From contig CM054180.1 of NCBI GenBank assembly GCA_028829895.1, forward strand, positions 104,147,635 through 104,211,634: a stretch of 64,000 bases of DNA, in the 5' to 3' direction. Position 1 is the first letter of the stretch; each line of letters begins with the position of its first letter. The stretch comes from Sinotaia quadrata (Eukaryota > Mollusca > Gastropoda > Architaenioglossa > Viviparidae). A program made the position numbers and the translations under genes. This document shows, piece by piece, positions 35,843 through 51,192 of this stretch. Under the pieces are notes generated by a model. That model was not told where the DNA came from. It saw only the letters and a list, made by a program, of their open reading frames with translations, and did not search any database.

Positions 35843-38800
35843 CTGCAAACACAGAACAACAATGCCCATGCTGTCAACTATAAAGAAAAATATTACAAGT
35901 AGAAAAAATTCAAAAAAATTAATCTATCTCTATACTCAGAAGAATCACATTTTTTCAGCAGGTAACTATCACAAACACACAGGAAAAAGAAGATAAAAAT
36001 AAATCACAACAATAAGAAATCATACAGATTATAAATATGTTATAAAAGACATTAGACACAATTTGAAACATAAACATGTTAATTACACTAACAGTAAATC
36101 ATAACACAAACAAAACAAGTCTATGATATATATAACAATTGGAAATGATAATACAAACAAGAAATGTGAAATTACTGAAAAACAGGAAATGAAAATTATA
36201 ATTACAAATTTATTATTAAATACTAAAATTTGGTGCATGAAAATGATAATTATACACAAAGCTGGAAATGAAAATTATAATTAGACACAAAGCAGAAAAT
36301 AAAGATACAAACAGTACATGAAAATTTTAATTACAAACTAAAATAGTAAACAGTAAGAAAAATTGGATCTGACCCTATTTCAGACTTTCATTCATCTAAT
36401 CACAGTTCTTTGCCTCTACACAATACATGGATGAATGCATTAAGTGTCAATAATTACACAAGCTAATATACTTTAATTAAGAATCACAATTAGCATTAAA
36501 ATGACACAAATACCATTGGACTCAGCAATAAATACTCTTTCACAATGAGCAGATGGTTATGCAGTTATATTTTTTAAAATGCACTTTTGATTCTGATTCT
36601 TAGGAACTGGAAAAGGAGAAAAGTAATTCCAATAGTTATATTTAGTGAAGAAAACTTTTATATGAAGTGGAAAAGTGGTCAGTAAAAAATATGCAATAAT
36701 ATAAAAACTGAATAATTATACATGCATTGACTTATTTCACACCTATCTCAGGACTGTAAAATGTATCTGATGTCCCAATGTTGTAGGCAGTCACTGAACG
36801 ATAACACTTAATGCTAAATCATCATGTACAAAACAGGAAAATTATGATGACATCAATTGCAAAAAATAGAAAGTCATGGTCATTATTGCTACTCTGAAGG
36901 AATGACTCTCTGTGCCAGTGAGAATATCCAACATGCATTTTTTAAAGTTACTGTGGTCTGGAATAGATATCAAACAAGAAATGACAGAGAGAAAAATTAA
37001 CCAAACTGTGTGAAATCTATTATTAGTTCTAAAATGCAGAATGTAACCTGTCTTACAATTAGTCAGAGTAAGCACACAAAATGTTTCTCACATTTCAGTA
37101 TAGATATGGTTATGAAACATGTACACACCCCATCTGACTGATCTAATTGCAGCATGGCGTCATCATTGTCATCATTAATAAATTCCAAACTGTCAGAGGA
37201 TTCATGTCTGCCCAGTAAAAGCTGTACATCTGAGTCTTCTGAAGTGATGTTGTCCAGAAGTGCATGAGTACGACTCCATCCAGGCAGCCATGACCTTCTG
37301 GGTGAGGGTGTAACCTGTTCCTCTTGAACGATTTCCACTTGCTTTTTGACGAAGTTGATGAATACCTGTAAGATGTAATATGACACATTTTCTCCATTAT
37401 ACTTTTTCATGGAGATGAATGAGCATTTAACAACAAAGTGAAAATCTTTAAGACATAAAATGGCAATATTAAAAGATTTTGACATTACAAAGTAATGTTA
37501 AAAGCTTTAAGATGTAAAAGGGCAATATTAAAAGTTTCTGATGTTATAGAGTAATGCAAAAAATGTAAGATGTAAAAGGGCAATACTGAAAGTTTTTTAT
37601 GTTAAACAGTAATATAAAAAGCTTAAGATGTTAAATGGCAATATAAGAAATGTACACAAAAGAGACCAGAGTGATAATATATAACAAATTTAAACAAAGG
37701 TTTCATTCACTCAAATGAAAAAAATGAAACTACATCATCTTTAAGTTTTTATAATTATTTAATTTAATTATTACTAACAAGTGAAAATAAGGTTGGCTTA
37801 AGGTTTTGATTTCATATAAATTGTTATAAAGCATATCAGTCAGAAAACAATCTACACATCACAATATCAATGTATTCAAGGAAAGCAGCTCTCAGTATCA
37901 TGAGAAGTCAACAAAAATACAACGAAGGGGAAGATACTCACATTATCTAATGTGTTCTGGCTGACAGAGTAGTCCTCTACATGCAAGTCTTGCTGTGCTT
38001 GCTGTAGTTTATCAAACAAAAGACTGAGTGACACTGACTGAGTCTTGAGCTCATACTGCACCAGATTGTAATGCTGTTCCTACAACACAGAAACAATTAC
38101 ATATGAAACTCATTTATATTTAACTGTACAATTTAATTGAGGTTGTAATGTTCCTACAACACACAAGCAATTACATATGAAACTCATTTATATTTAACTG
38201 TAAAATTTAAATGAGGTTGTAATGTTCTTACAACACATAAGATCTGGATTTGTAATAAGCAAAGGAGACCACTTGACACAGTGCTACATGCATTGAATAA
38301 TAATAATAATGCAATGCAAATAATAGATGAAAGTAAAGAAAGTAAAGAGTAAAGAAAATGTGAAAATATACAACATCATGACCTGAGCAAAGAGTAATGT
38401 AATGAATGCTATGAACAACATTACATTTCCTTATGAATATCCTATATCACATATATATAAATGTAATCAGAGAATGGGTAAAAATATTAATTCTCCTTAT
38501 TAATGTACACTTACAATATCCAGACATTTATAAAATACAAAATTATTTATAATCTAACAAATGTACACGGTCACATAATTTTCAAAGAATATTTTTCACC
38601 TTAAGTGTTGCATCTGGAATGTTCCTCTCAATAAATCTGACAATCTCCCGTCGGTTATGGTCATAATCTGGTCCTGCCACTCTGATGCTGAATGTGTATC
38701 CCTCCCCAAACTTATTTTTAAGATGCTGTGTACTACCCAAGCACTGGAACCGTCCATTGACCATGATAGCCAGGCGTGTGCATAAGACTTCACATTCCTC

Positions 38801-41800
38801 CATGCTTGATCAAAGGGGAAAAAAAATATTTTCACACTTCACAGCATTATATTTCAAAATGTGTTCACTAATTGTCACTTAATACATCTGTTCTATATTT
38901 CAGAATTTATTTTATAAACATTCTGACATGTCTGGGAACATCTGAGAATTCAAAACTATGTCACCACTATCAATGAAGAAAACAGATATATGGTTTGAGA
39001 TATGGCAAAATTACTGATGTAAATGCCCCTGTTCAATATGCTGCAAATTTACTTTACATTTCTATCATTGTAGATTAGTGTCAATTTCTAAATTTATTAT
39101 AAAAAAAAATGCTATTACCAAAAATTGCACTGACACACAATGGCCACTGACTACATCTCTGAAAAAGATATTGACAGGACAATACCTGTGAGAGGTGAGT
39201 ATAACAGATCGTCCATCTTGGATGAGGCTGAGAATAAGGTTCCACAAAAATCGGCGTGAATGTGGATCCATCCCTGTTGTTGGTTCATCCTGTAAGTGCA
39301 TTGCTCAGTTAAAAATATTTTTAATTTAACCTTTATCAATTCACATTGGCCAATGGAAGAGATATAAATTCCTGACTTTGATAAACAAGATAAAATTCAG
39401 TAAACAATGTTGAGTTAACTCTAACACATACATACATGCATGCACACACAAATGTACACACATGAACGCATGCACACTAAAGAAAATACCCATCTTTGCA
39501 TTTCTTTGCTATTATTTTTCAGACTAACATCATGTACATTAAAATATATCTACAACTGATATTACTTTCTTGTCTAATGTAAGTTTTTTAAAAATCTGTT
39601 AATATTAAAAAGAAAGCAACATTTCTATATTTATGTGTTAGTCATTATTTTTCAAGCAGGATGTGCAAATCACTAAATTTACTCTATTTACTTGACACTT
39701 TGTTTTATTTTCAAATCAATTTTTTTTAAGTTTCAACAAATTGAAAAACAATTAAGTGAAGAGAGTTGTTTAAAAAAAAATTTAGAACTATAAATCCTAC
39801 AAGCACCAAAATGAAGCAGATAGCAAAATACATGAAAATGGAATGCTAACTGAATAAAACAATATTCTGTAAATATAATTATAATGGCTTAGTATAAAGT
39901 GAAGGATGTGTTTGCTTGTTTACTATAATTATTTTTTTATTCACACACCCCCCCTCCTAATTGAGAATTGTCAAAAAAAAAGAAAAAAATAGAAAACTTT
40001 GTTCCCTGGTCAAAATTGTCTATGACAAGAAAATACATTTTCTTTGGTGAAAATTGTCTATGACAAGAAAATACATTTTCTTTGGTCAAAATTGTCTATG
40101 ACAAGAAAATACATTTTCTTTGGTCAAAATTGTCTATGACAAGAAAATACATTTTCTTTGGTCAAAATTGTCTATGACAAGAAAATACATTTTCTTTGGT
40201 GAAAAAAACCATGAGAATCTGATGAATAATTAGAATGGCAAGTAACTGGAGTAAATAATATTCTAAATGCATACATACATTTAAAAGTATTGGAGCAAAC
40301 AACACTCTACATGCATATATACATACATTTTATAGTGTAGACATATTATAGTTATAAAGAATGTATTCTCCTTGATTGAAGAGAGAAACTGAAATAAATT
40401 TTAAAATGTTGCTGACCATAAAAATGACAGGTGGGTGTCCAATGAGAGCAATTGCTGTTGACAATTTCCGTTTATTGCCACCACTATATGTCCCTGTCAG
40501 CCTGTCCGCCAACTTTGCTAGGCCCAATTTTGTCAATGCCCACTCAACGACCTAACACAGGAAAACAAAAGCAAATGCTGACAAATTAAAATACACACTC
40601 TAACTCTCACATCATTATTGTGCTTTATGTTTTCTTAATAAATTATAAATTTCAGGAATGTATTCTAATGGCCCTCATCTTTCACAGTGGATATTTTGTA
40701 CTATACTGTAAGTTAGTGTGATAATTTCTTAGCTGCAATACAGATAGATATTTTATTTGATGGATAGCTGTTGCTTGCTTGCACTTTCCAAAATGTGAGC
40801 AGTATGTTTGCATTCATATTAAATCTTTTGTTCTATGAGTGATATGCCCCTTAAAATTAACATTTACAATGTGCATGAAATTTTCTGATTATGTGCAATA
40901 TGTTCTACAACTTCTATCCTTCTCATTCCTTTAAAAGAATTGTCTTCATTCAACAGACACCTAAATATAGCAAATGAACTGAAACAAGTATTTTGCTTAT
41001 GACAATATATGCCTAATTACTTTCTCATTTTATGATTTTTATGTCAGTCTGTCAGTTCAAAGTTGTAAAATTTCTTACCCTCAATGCTGATGTGCCAAAT
41101 GTTGTTTGGAACAGAGTGGCATTAGGACTATTTTGAGTTATCTGCTATTTTGCAAAGATTACATTTATGATTTAGGATCCAGTAGATACAAAATGTAAAC
41201 TAACCCTAACCCAAACTCCATTAATAATCTTAATTTAATCCACTGCAAGTTCATTTTTATTGACCTATTCCTGAAGACCAATGAGAATATACCATCATAA
41301 ACCTCATTAATGCATGTATGATTTTCAGAGAATGCATATATCCACAAGTACAAGTTCTATATTATACTTTTGATAGTTTGATAGTTTTTTTGTTTGTGTT
41401 TTTTTTTTGTTGTTCTTTTGGGGTGGAGTAAAATGAGGTGAACTCTTCCCAGAAATCCCTAAAGGTATATAAATCTTGATCACCTTACCCATTTAGAAAT
41501 AAGAAAATATTTCTCAAGTTCAAAAGTTTCAAAGTTTCATCAATGAATTTGTTTATTAATTCTAGCGATAGGACATAGAGAAATTTGGATTGTTTAGCAA
41601 AAACTATTTTGGTAAAAATTGCATCTATAATTAATCAATGATAACTCTCATCCATAAGGTGAAAGTATTTTTAGATTTTCTTCATAGGATGCTTTCCTTA
41701 AATTACTTAAACACAAATGAAATCAGGGTACCAATTAGAAGTACACACCTGTTTTGTATGTCTATGAATTGTCAGCAGAATTAAACCAAACAACAGACGT

Positions 41801-43727
41801 TAGCAAGTCTTTAAGCAAAATTACTGTTGATAGAAGATTATGTGATGATCATGTTCATGAGTACCCAGGTCTCAAAATAAAAATGTGCATCTGCGGCAAG
41901 AGACAACACATGCACAAACCACACTCCACATACAGAAGCACAAATTGCCCAAACCTGTTTCTCATCCTTAGGCGGAACACCCCTCAGCCTGCAGTAAAAC
42001 TGAAGATGTTCCCGGGCAGTGAGCTCGTCATAAAGTGAATCAAACTGTGGACAATATCCAATGTTCTGCTGCACTTTCTTTATTTCAGAAATCACACTAC
42101 AATAAAAAAAAAATACAAAAGTGGTCATGATTTAATCCTTAAACCAAAATCTGAGTAAACTCATCCAACATATTTTCTCTATAGCATGAATGCTGGGTTA
42201 ACCTGTCCTATACATAATATAAACATGGACTTGTTAGAAGTTCTTTTTTATTCTCAATAACAATCTTCATTGACATAAAACTACTGTTTTAAACATATTT
42301 TCTCCATAGTGTGAATGCTGGGTTAACCTGTCCTATACATAATATAAACATGGACTTGTTAGAAGTTCTTTTTTATTCTCAATAACAATCTTCATTGACA
42401 TAAAACTACTGTTTTAAACATATTTTCTCCATAGTGTGAATGCTGGGTTAACCTGTCCTATACATAATATAAACATGGACTTGTTAGAAGTTCTTTTTTA
42501 TTCTCAATAACAATCTTCATTGACATAAAACTATGTTTTAAACATATTTTCTCTATAGCATGAATGCTGGGTTAACCTGTCCTATACATAATATAAACAT
42601 GGACTTGTTAGAAGTTCTTTTTTATTCTCAATAACAATCTTCATTGACATAAAACTATGTTTTAAACATATTTTCTCTATAGCATGAATGCTGGGTTAAC
42701 CTGTCCTATACATAATATAAACATGGACTTGTTAGAAGTTCTTTTTTATTCTCAATAATAATCTTCATTGACATAATACTACTGTTTTAAACATACTCTG
42801 ATACAAATAAGAATGGCAGACAACACTCTAAGACACTAATTTCAGTAAAGAAAAAGATATATTTCTCAAAATAATTTTTATTATTTTTATAAAGTACAAA
42901 TTTCAGTTATTAGGAATATTATTAATTATTAATTTTGGGTATTCTTTTCTGTAAACCATGTTATTATATCTGTAATTTCTACTGTAATATTTAGTAATAT
43001 CTGAGTGTTTATACATACATATCTTTGTGTATTATTACAAAAAAATTAAATACACAGATTTGCAAAGTTTACAAACATTTTATTCCAGATAAAAGGAATT
43101 AACACAGCAGACAAGCAAACAAAGCAACAATATAAACTTAGATTAAAAGCATATGATATTATACTGCAAAATAATATACTTACACAAAATGCAAGCTTAT
43201 TTTACTAAATTATTATTAACATTACTTTTATATTTCATTGCATCTGAATTTAGCTTCTTTGTCCTCATTTTAATTATATAAGATAAGGTACAAATTGGAA
43301 TTTTTATCTCTCAAACCAGCATTCAGTTCAATTTTTTTTAAAAGAAAAGAAATTGTTAAATGGATAAACAGACATGTTAAACTCTCCTCCAATTAAATGT
43401 AACAGTAACATTTTAAAATGTGTTTGATATGTGCTCCATTCCCATAGTCATTTACTCTTCAAATTTAGTGGTTAGTCCAACACCCACACACCCGCCCCTC
43501 GCATTTCAATGAGTCACAATACACACCCACCCACCCCTCGCATTTCAATGAGTCACAATACACACATCTATCCCTCACTTCCCTGAATCAAAAAACACAC
43601 ACACATTCTTCACACTTCCCTGAATCAAAACAGCCATACATCCCAATACATATACATTATATACATTTCAGTCAAAACAGACACACATCCATATATATAT
43701 ACACTTCACAATCAAAACAGCCACACA

Positions 43728-43762
<35 letters not shown>

Positions 43763-45124
43763 ACACTTTAGTCAAAACAGCCACACATCCCTATACATAT
43801 ACATTTCACAGTCAAAACAATCACACATCCTATACATATACACTTCACAATCAAAATAGTCACATACACAAAATCCATACACACTACATGGTCAAAACCG
43901 CCATAAACACATACTTATTCATATCCTTACACACTCCAGTCAAAACAGACATAATCCATACAAACTACATGATCAAAACAGCCACAAACACACATACAAC
44001 ACTATATATCTATTTCATGGTCAAAACACGCACGCACGCACACACATCCATACACACTTCACAGTCAAAAGAGACATACATATCCATACACATGCTTCTT
44101 GGTCAAAATAGCCTCAATCCTCTAAAATTATACAAATAACAAAAATAACGTATGAGGTCATGCAATTTCAAGGTTTTAAAAAATATATACTCTGGTTGAA
44201 AGCAAGTATCACAACTTGATCCAAGAATATTTCTTGTGACTGAAAACAAACATCTTGTCACAATTTTGATCCAAGAATATTTCTTGTGACTGAAAGCAAA
44301 CATCTTGTCACAATTTTGATCCAAGAATATTTCTTGTGACTGAAAGCAAACGTCACAATTTTGATCCAAGAATATTTCTTGTGACTGAAAGCAAACGTCA
44401 CAATTTTGATCCAAGAATATTTCTTGTGACTGAAAGCAAACGTCACAATTTTGATCCAAGAATATTTCTTGTGACTGAAAGCAAACATCATATCACAATT
44501 TTGATCCAAGAATATTTCTTGTGACTAAAAGCAAGCATCACATCACATCTTGATCCAAGAGATGGTTGGATATAACAATAAACAGTTGATGTACATAAAG
44601 CAATAAGTGTTTGTACTACTACATGTATTCACAATCCCACTATTTGGGAAAAAACACAATAAAAATAACAACAAAACATACCTAAAACCATTCAGGTAAG
44701 CACATCCAGAAGTAGGCTGCACATCGCCAGTCAGCATTTTGAAAGTTGTTGTCTTTCCAGCTCCATTCACACCCAACAAGCCGAAACACTGTGCCAACAA
44801 GAACAAGAGTAATTTATAATGTGACACACATTAAATCCTTTCATAATAGTCAATTTGATACAAGAAATATAAAACTATTAAAGGAATTTAAAACAGAAAG
44901 CAGACAGAGTTAAGCTTTCTAAGAGGGGTGGATTGTGTTTTATAAAGCTTGCAGGATTGCATCACAAACACAATTTAGTCAAAAATGAATTGTAAGAGGG
45001 GTGGATTGTATTTAATGAAATTTCCAGATTGCATGATGCACACACTTAAGTCATGAAATACGTTGTAAGAGAGATGGATTGTATTTTGTGAAGCTGGCAA
45101 GGCCACATCACACACACGAGCACA

Positions 45125-45164
<40 letters not shown>

Positions 45165-48100
45165 TGTATTCCGGTCTCTATGGGTTCATGGTCTGCACAT
45201 AGCAAAATGGGAACCCCTATTTGCCGCGCTTTTTTCAACAGCAAATTGGTTTCCCGCTAGCTACTGGTACTAGACGATCATTTTGCGCACATATGCCTCA
45301 TGATAACTAAGAAAATGTGTGTGGTAGACAAGATCGAAACAATGGGTTTATTTGCAGACTGTGGGTTCATCTAAATTTAGTAGCACCCATTTTTACACAC
45401 ACACAGGTGTGTAAAAAATAAATGGGTTTATTTCTTTATCATTTGATTTATTGTATAAGTAATTATATTTTCAATTAAAATAATATATTTTTTATAGTTT
45501 TTATTTTTTAATTATTAAGTATAATGGCCACTTACCATTATTATATGATATTATTATTTTATTTTATATTATATTGATAGTAATATGAGTTGTGAACTTT
45601 TATCTCTCAATACTTTGTTTCAACACTATTTAAGACATATTTTAATACATTATTTTTATTTTAGTATTTTAGTGTCTTCTACCCTCTGAACAGAAAATGT
45701 TTATCTGTGGTTTGGGGGTTGAAAAAAAATAAACATGTACATGTAAAAAAGTAACCTTGGGTATTGGATTATTGGTATGTGGGAGTGGCCCTAACATTTT
45801 GTGTAGTTAGTTATCATTTAAATCCAATATTTTTAAGTAAGAAACTGGCAGTATTTTAGATCCAGCTATTAGAAATTATTTCTATCTTTATTATTGTAGT
45901 ATACATTGGGTCTAAAAATGAATCATACATTCCCTTGTTCTTTTAAACTATTACTCGAGATGTTTTTCTCATTCACAAATCCAGTTAAGATCAACAATGA
46001 GAACAAATTTATTCTTCACAAAATTAATGTAACAATTTAGGTTTTGAATTAATTATTTATTTACTGAAAAATAAAACAATGCAAGAAACAACATCAAAAT
46101 AAACTTTCAGGATATACACTATTAGTATTAATTTAATAACAGTACAAACTGAATTTTTTTTTTAGCTGTGCTCTTTTTCAAGTAAAAATAAAACAAAAAA
46201 ATAAACATAGATACAAAAATCAAGGTACAAATTCAGCATGCGCTCATAAGTAAAAAAGTAAAGCTACTCTGATTAAGAAAATATATAAATGGCAGCATAA
46301 GGGTACAGTTTTACACTGGCGAATGGTATAATCTTAAAAGTTCTAGATGGCTGGTCCGGTACTAGTATATTATGACTTTGTAGCCCTGAGATCACCAGTT
46401 TTGTATTGAAGGGCTTAAAACATCACAACATAAGATATTCAGTTTGAAGCTCTTAACTGCCATAGTTTATAATTATTGAGACTGATATTAATCATACCTT
46501 GTCACCAATATGTACTGACAGTAAAAAAAGAAAGAAAGAAAGCAATAGCAATTTTATATATGTATGGTTATAAATGTTTACCTGCAAAACAATACATAAA
46601 ATTGGCAAAACAATACATGAAATTATACATTCTTATTTACTAAAATTAATTATTATTAATAAACTTTAAAATAACCCCCTAAACTTATGATTAGATCAAA
46701 TCAAATAATAAATTTCTTCTATTAAAACTTATGAATATTTCAAAATATTTTTTCTTAAATTGCGTACAAAGTCCAAGTGAGAAACATAAGTGATTATAAG
46801 AAATGCATCTACCAATATATTGATATAATAAAATAAAATAAGATAAATAAGATAAATTTAAGGAAAAAATACAACAGAAATTATTATTTTTTAATCAACA
46901 AAGAATGAATATGACAGCATCTGTTATATTAATTGATATGATAAATAACAAAATTTTCACTGTTCTCAGCAGAACATTTTTCTTGCTTGTGTATTGTGTT
47001 AAACTTTAATATAAACAAAAAAACCAAAACATTAAATCAAATAATACTCAAATATTGTAATTGCTTACAAAAACAATGAAACTGTAAATCTGACAATTAA
47101 TAAAGAAAATATGAATCATTGCTGATCTAGGTAGCACAATATTTGACTTGGTAAATAAGAATATTTACCGTTTTAAGCAGAAATATTATTCTCATGATGA
47201 AAATTATTTTATTTTAAATTAAGTAAAAAATACAATAAACCAATACTTGACACTGAAGAAAAGATAATTGACTTATTATTTTACATATTAATTTATAAAT
47301 ATTTTCTGTCCCAAGCAGAAATATTACTTTGCATAAAACACATACACTAATTTGACATAAATGTCATTAAAAATTAAAAGAAAAAAAGCAGATATCTGCA
47401 CTAAGAGGTAGAAAGAAAAAATGTAAAAAGTAACAGTATATTAAACAAGTAATATTCACTTATCTAAGCAAAACTATTATTATCATGATTATATCTGCAT
47501 TATTCTAACAAAGAAATAACCACATTCAGTAAAATAGAAAGAATTGGCACATTGATAAGTTCTATGGAATTATATTTGGGCTGCGAGGAATAAGAAGAAA
47601 TCACTCCTCACCCTCTGTGATTGTTAGAATTAACTTCCAAAGTAGAATTATGTTTATATAACAGCAAGTCCCATATGCATGTACATGATTTTTCAACACA
47701 CAAAGCTGTAAATACTGTGTTATGGCTGTACTATCAGCATCACAAGAATCTGGCACAATTTCATTTTCTGTAGAAACTGATGAAGCATCACTTTCACTTG
47801 CTTCACTGGGTACAAATGATGGATCGCTCTGGAGCAAGTCCTCGCTGTCTGTACAAATTGTCAAAACATCACTTTTACTTGTTTCACTGGGTACACATGT
47901 GCATCACTCTGGAACAAGTCTTCACTGTCTGTACAAAATGTCGAAGTGTCACTTTTACTTGTTTCACTGTGTACATATGTTGGATCACTCTGGAACAAGT
48001 CCTCAATGTCGCTTGAGTCTTTGAATCTTTGATGGGTTGACTGAATGTAACCAACATTTCCTGAAACATAATTATCAATCCACCGCTATCATGAAAAGAT

Positions 48101-51100
48101 AATAATAATAATAATAATAATAATATAAGAAATAAATATAAATAAATACATAATTTCAAAATTAAATATAAAATTATTAAAGATTACATACAATTTTTTC
48201 TTTTTTAAATTTATTTTGTTTCCTTTTTCTTTCTTTTTTAGCATAATGCTACAAGGTATAAAATCTCAACTGAGTTTTATTGCACCGTGATATAATTATA
48301 AAATCTCAAAACTTGTATTTGTACTATAGTTAATCACACCCATTTTCTTATTAATATTAATACAATGTGCATATGCATCTACATGTTTATTTTTAAGTAT
48401 GCAAGTGGCTTTGACATTGGTGACCTGTGCATTTATCTGTGCACTGCAGCACCTAGCATAGAGTGAAGTTGTAACAATTTGATCAAACTGATAGCTAATG
48501 TTAAAACTTTGGTTAAAATAAATCCCCTCTTTTCAATCTGCTCTTAAGACTATAAGCTTGCACAGTAAACTATTTATAGTACAATATATGAAGTGTAAAC
48601 ACATACTATTTACATCTTTGTTGTGAATTTGTGATAACATTTTAAATATTGTTTAAAACTTTATCTGTGTTAAATTATAAAACACAAGTATTTATTTTTA
48701 GACATGACTGATTGGTAGTAATTAACAAAATTATCACAACACATTTGAAGCTAAAAATTTATTTCCATATTGCCAACAACAGAATACATTTAATCTTGAG
48801 CAACAGTATATGTTGAGAATGAACTGAAGATTTTATTGTGACATAATAATAACCATGCACTCGCCCAGTCCTTTTCAGAAGAAGAATTGTGAATGTATCC
48901 ACTGTTGCACTGTACTATTTATAAAAGTACATTTTCTTCAATAGGTTAATTATAGAATATGAAATTACTTCAGTAGGGACTTGGCTAGTCCATGATTATG
49001 CTTTCATTATTAATTTACTGTTTTAATTATTCTCACAAGTTTATTTTTTCTTAGTCGTGTGGATTAGAACATGCAACACTATTAACTTTAGACAGAAATC
49101 AGTGAAATGCACCATATCAGAAATAAATATAAGCATACTAAAGATTACATACAATTTCTTTCTTTTTTAAAATTTATTTTTGTTTACTTTTTGTTTTTTT
49201 TAATTTTAGCATAATGCTACAAGGTATAAAATCTCAACTGACAGTTTTATTGCACCATGATATAATTATAAAATCCCAAAACTTTTATTTATACTATAGA
49301 TAATCACAACCATTTTCTTATTAATTGCACAATGTGCATATGCATTTACATGTATATTTTTAAGTATGCAAATGGCATTGACATTGATGACCTATGCAGT
49401 ATGCAGGACCTAGCATAGAGTGAAGTTGTAGCAGTTTGATAAAACTGATAGCTAATGTAAAAACTTTGGTTAAAATAAAAACCATCTTTTCAATCTGCAC
49501 TTCAGACTATAAGTTGGCACACTAAAATGTTTACAGTACAATATGTAAAGTGTAAACACATACTAATTACATCTTTATTGTTAATTTGTGATAACATTTT
49601 TAAATATGTTTTTAAAACTTTACCTATGTTTAATTATAAATCACAAGTATTTACTTTTAAACATGACTGTTTAGTAGTAAATTATCACAACACATTTTAA
49701 GTTTTAAAAAAATACTTTCATATGGCCAACAGAATATATTTAATCTTGAGCAAAAAATTGTGTTGTGCTTGCAGTCCATACAAATAGGCATATAATAAAT
49801 TTAATTTGTGAGAGATGCTCATAATTTATTAGGTTGTTCGTATGCTAGCCAAGTCAATAAATACAGCAATAACAGTTTGCATAAATCAAATGAATATTTT
49901 AATTTCTCATTTCTTTGCCATGGTAAATTAAGGTGGTAACAGACTTTCAGTAATATACTATATAATATAATAAACATACCCACAATCCAAAATTTGACCC
50001 TTAAATAAAGTACAAGCAGTTCTGGAATTGCAGCTTAAATGTATGTTGTAATCATATGATTCAAGTATTATGTATATGATGTATTACATCAACTTTGTAA
50101 ATAATATCACAAATGTAATATTTTTCTATAATATAATTTCCCCTAGTGGAGTCATTAATTCATTTTTTGTTCTTACTTATTTTTTTAATTATATGATTGT
50201 TTTCTTTGAGACAAGTCTGGCTAGGCCTTGATACATGTAATAGTTACATTCGGCTGAAGTAAGACTAATATTGATACTTGATACTACTAAATTAAATATC
50301 TCCAACCTTTTTAAAAGTATTTTATCATCGAATAATTTTAATATTAATTTATCTTCTTTAGTTAAATTCTTCCAAACATTCATGCATTCAACTTTATTTA
50401 TTTATTAAATATAATTTTGTTTCGTCTGTGTGTGCAAGTCTTGTTGAACATCGCACATTTAAATTGTTCATTTCTTTAGTTGCTCGCTTACATTGTTTCA
50501 CTCGTTCACGCCACAAGTAAATGCTAGGCTTCGATCTTGAGATAAACACCTACAAGCAAAAAAATTACAATGATTTGCTCTTCGCTGTCCGATATGTCGT
50601 TGCTAAGGCACGCCAGGCGATTGAGCATGCGCAATAGGTAAAATGTGCTCCAACGCTACTTCATCAATAATCGGCAAATCTTTTAATATGCTATCTTTTA
50701 ATAGGTTATCATAATTGAAAATTAGAAATTTACATAAATAAATTATAAGAAATTAAATAATGCAAGAACAAGATTTATTTACTTACCGAAACATTCCAAG
50801 CACAAACTGAGGCGCCATATTACATCGCGTCACGTGGTTTTATGACGTACGTCAAATGGGTAATGCGCATGCTCCGAATTGTTCTTCACACACAACCTTG
50901 CAAAAACTGATTCGACACACACCAAAGTGTGTATGCGACATTTCACACACGACTAAAAAAAATGGGATTTTGGGTGACTTGTCTGAAATTAATTCTGGTG
51001 CCTCGTGGACCCATTTTATACTAATTCCAATCGTTAAAAAAATGGGTTCATACTTTGACAACCCATTTTTTTTTAGGAACCCATTGCTTACTGAGTGTAT

Positions 51101-51134
51101 CAAGTTGATGAACCCAGTGTAACGAGATTACACG

Positions 51135-51192
<58 letters not shown>

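Larger units (their letters stand above)
45161..51134. mobile_element. Unclassified ~6-kb insertion in an ABCA intron
   Basis: This block splits a minisatellite/(CA)n array whose two halves lie outside it. Its two ends carry related motifs in inverted orientation: ATGGGTTCAT near the left end, and several AACCCAT/ATGAACCCAG copies near the right end (51040-51120). The interior is AT-rich with one diverged acidic reading frame and a 0.6-kb internal duplication. Ends are approximate and no target duplication was identified, so the class is unknown. Confidence 0.5.
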
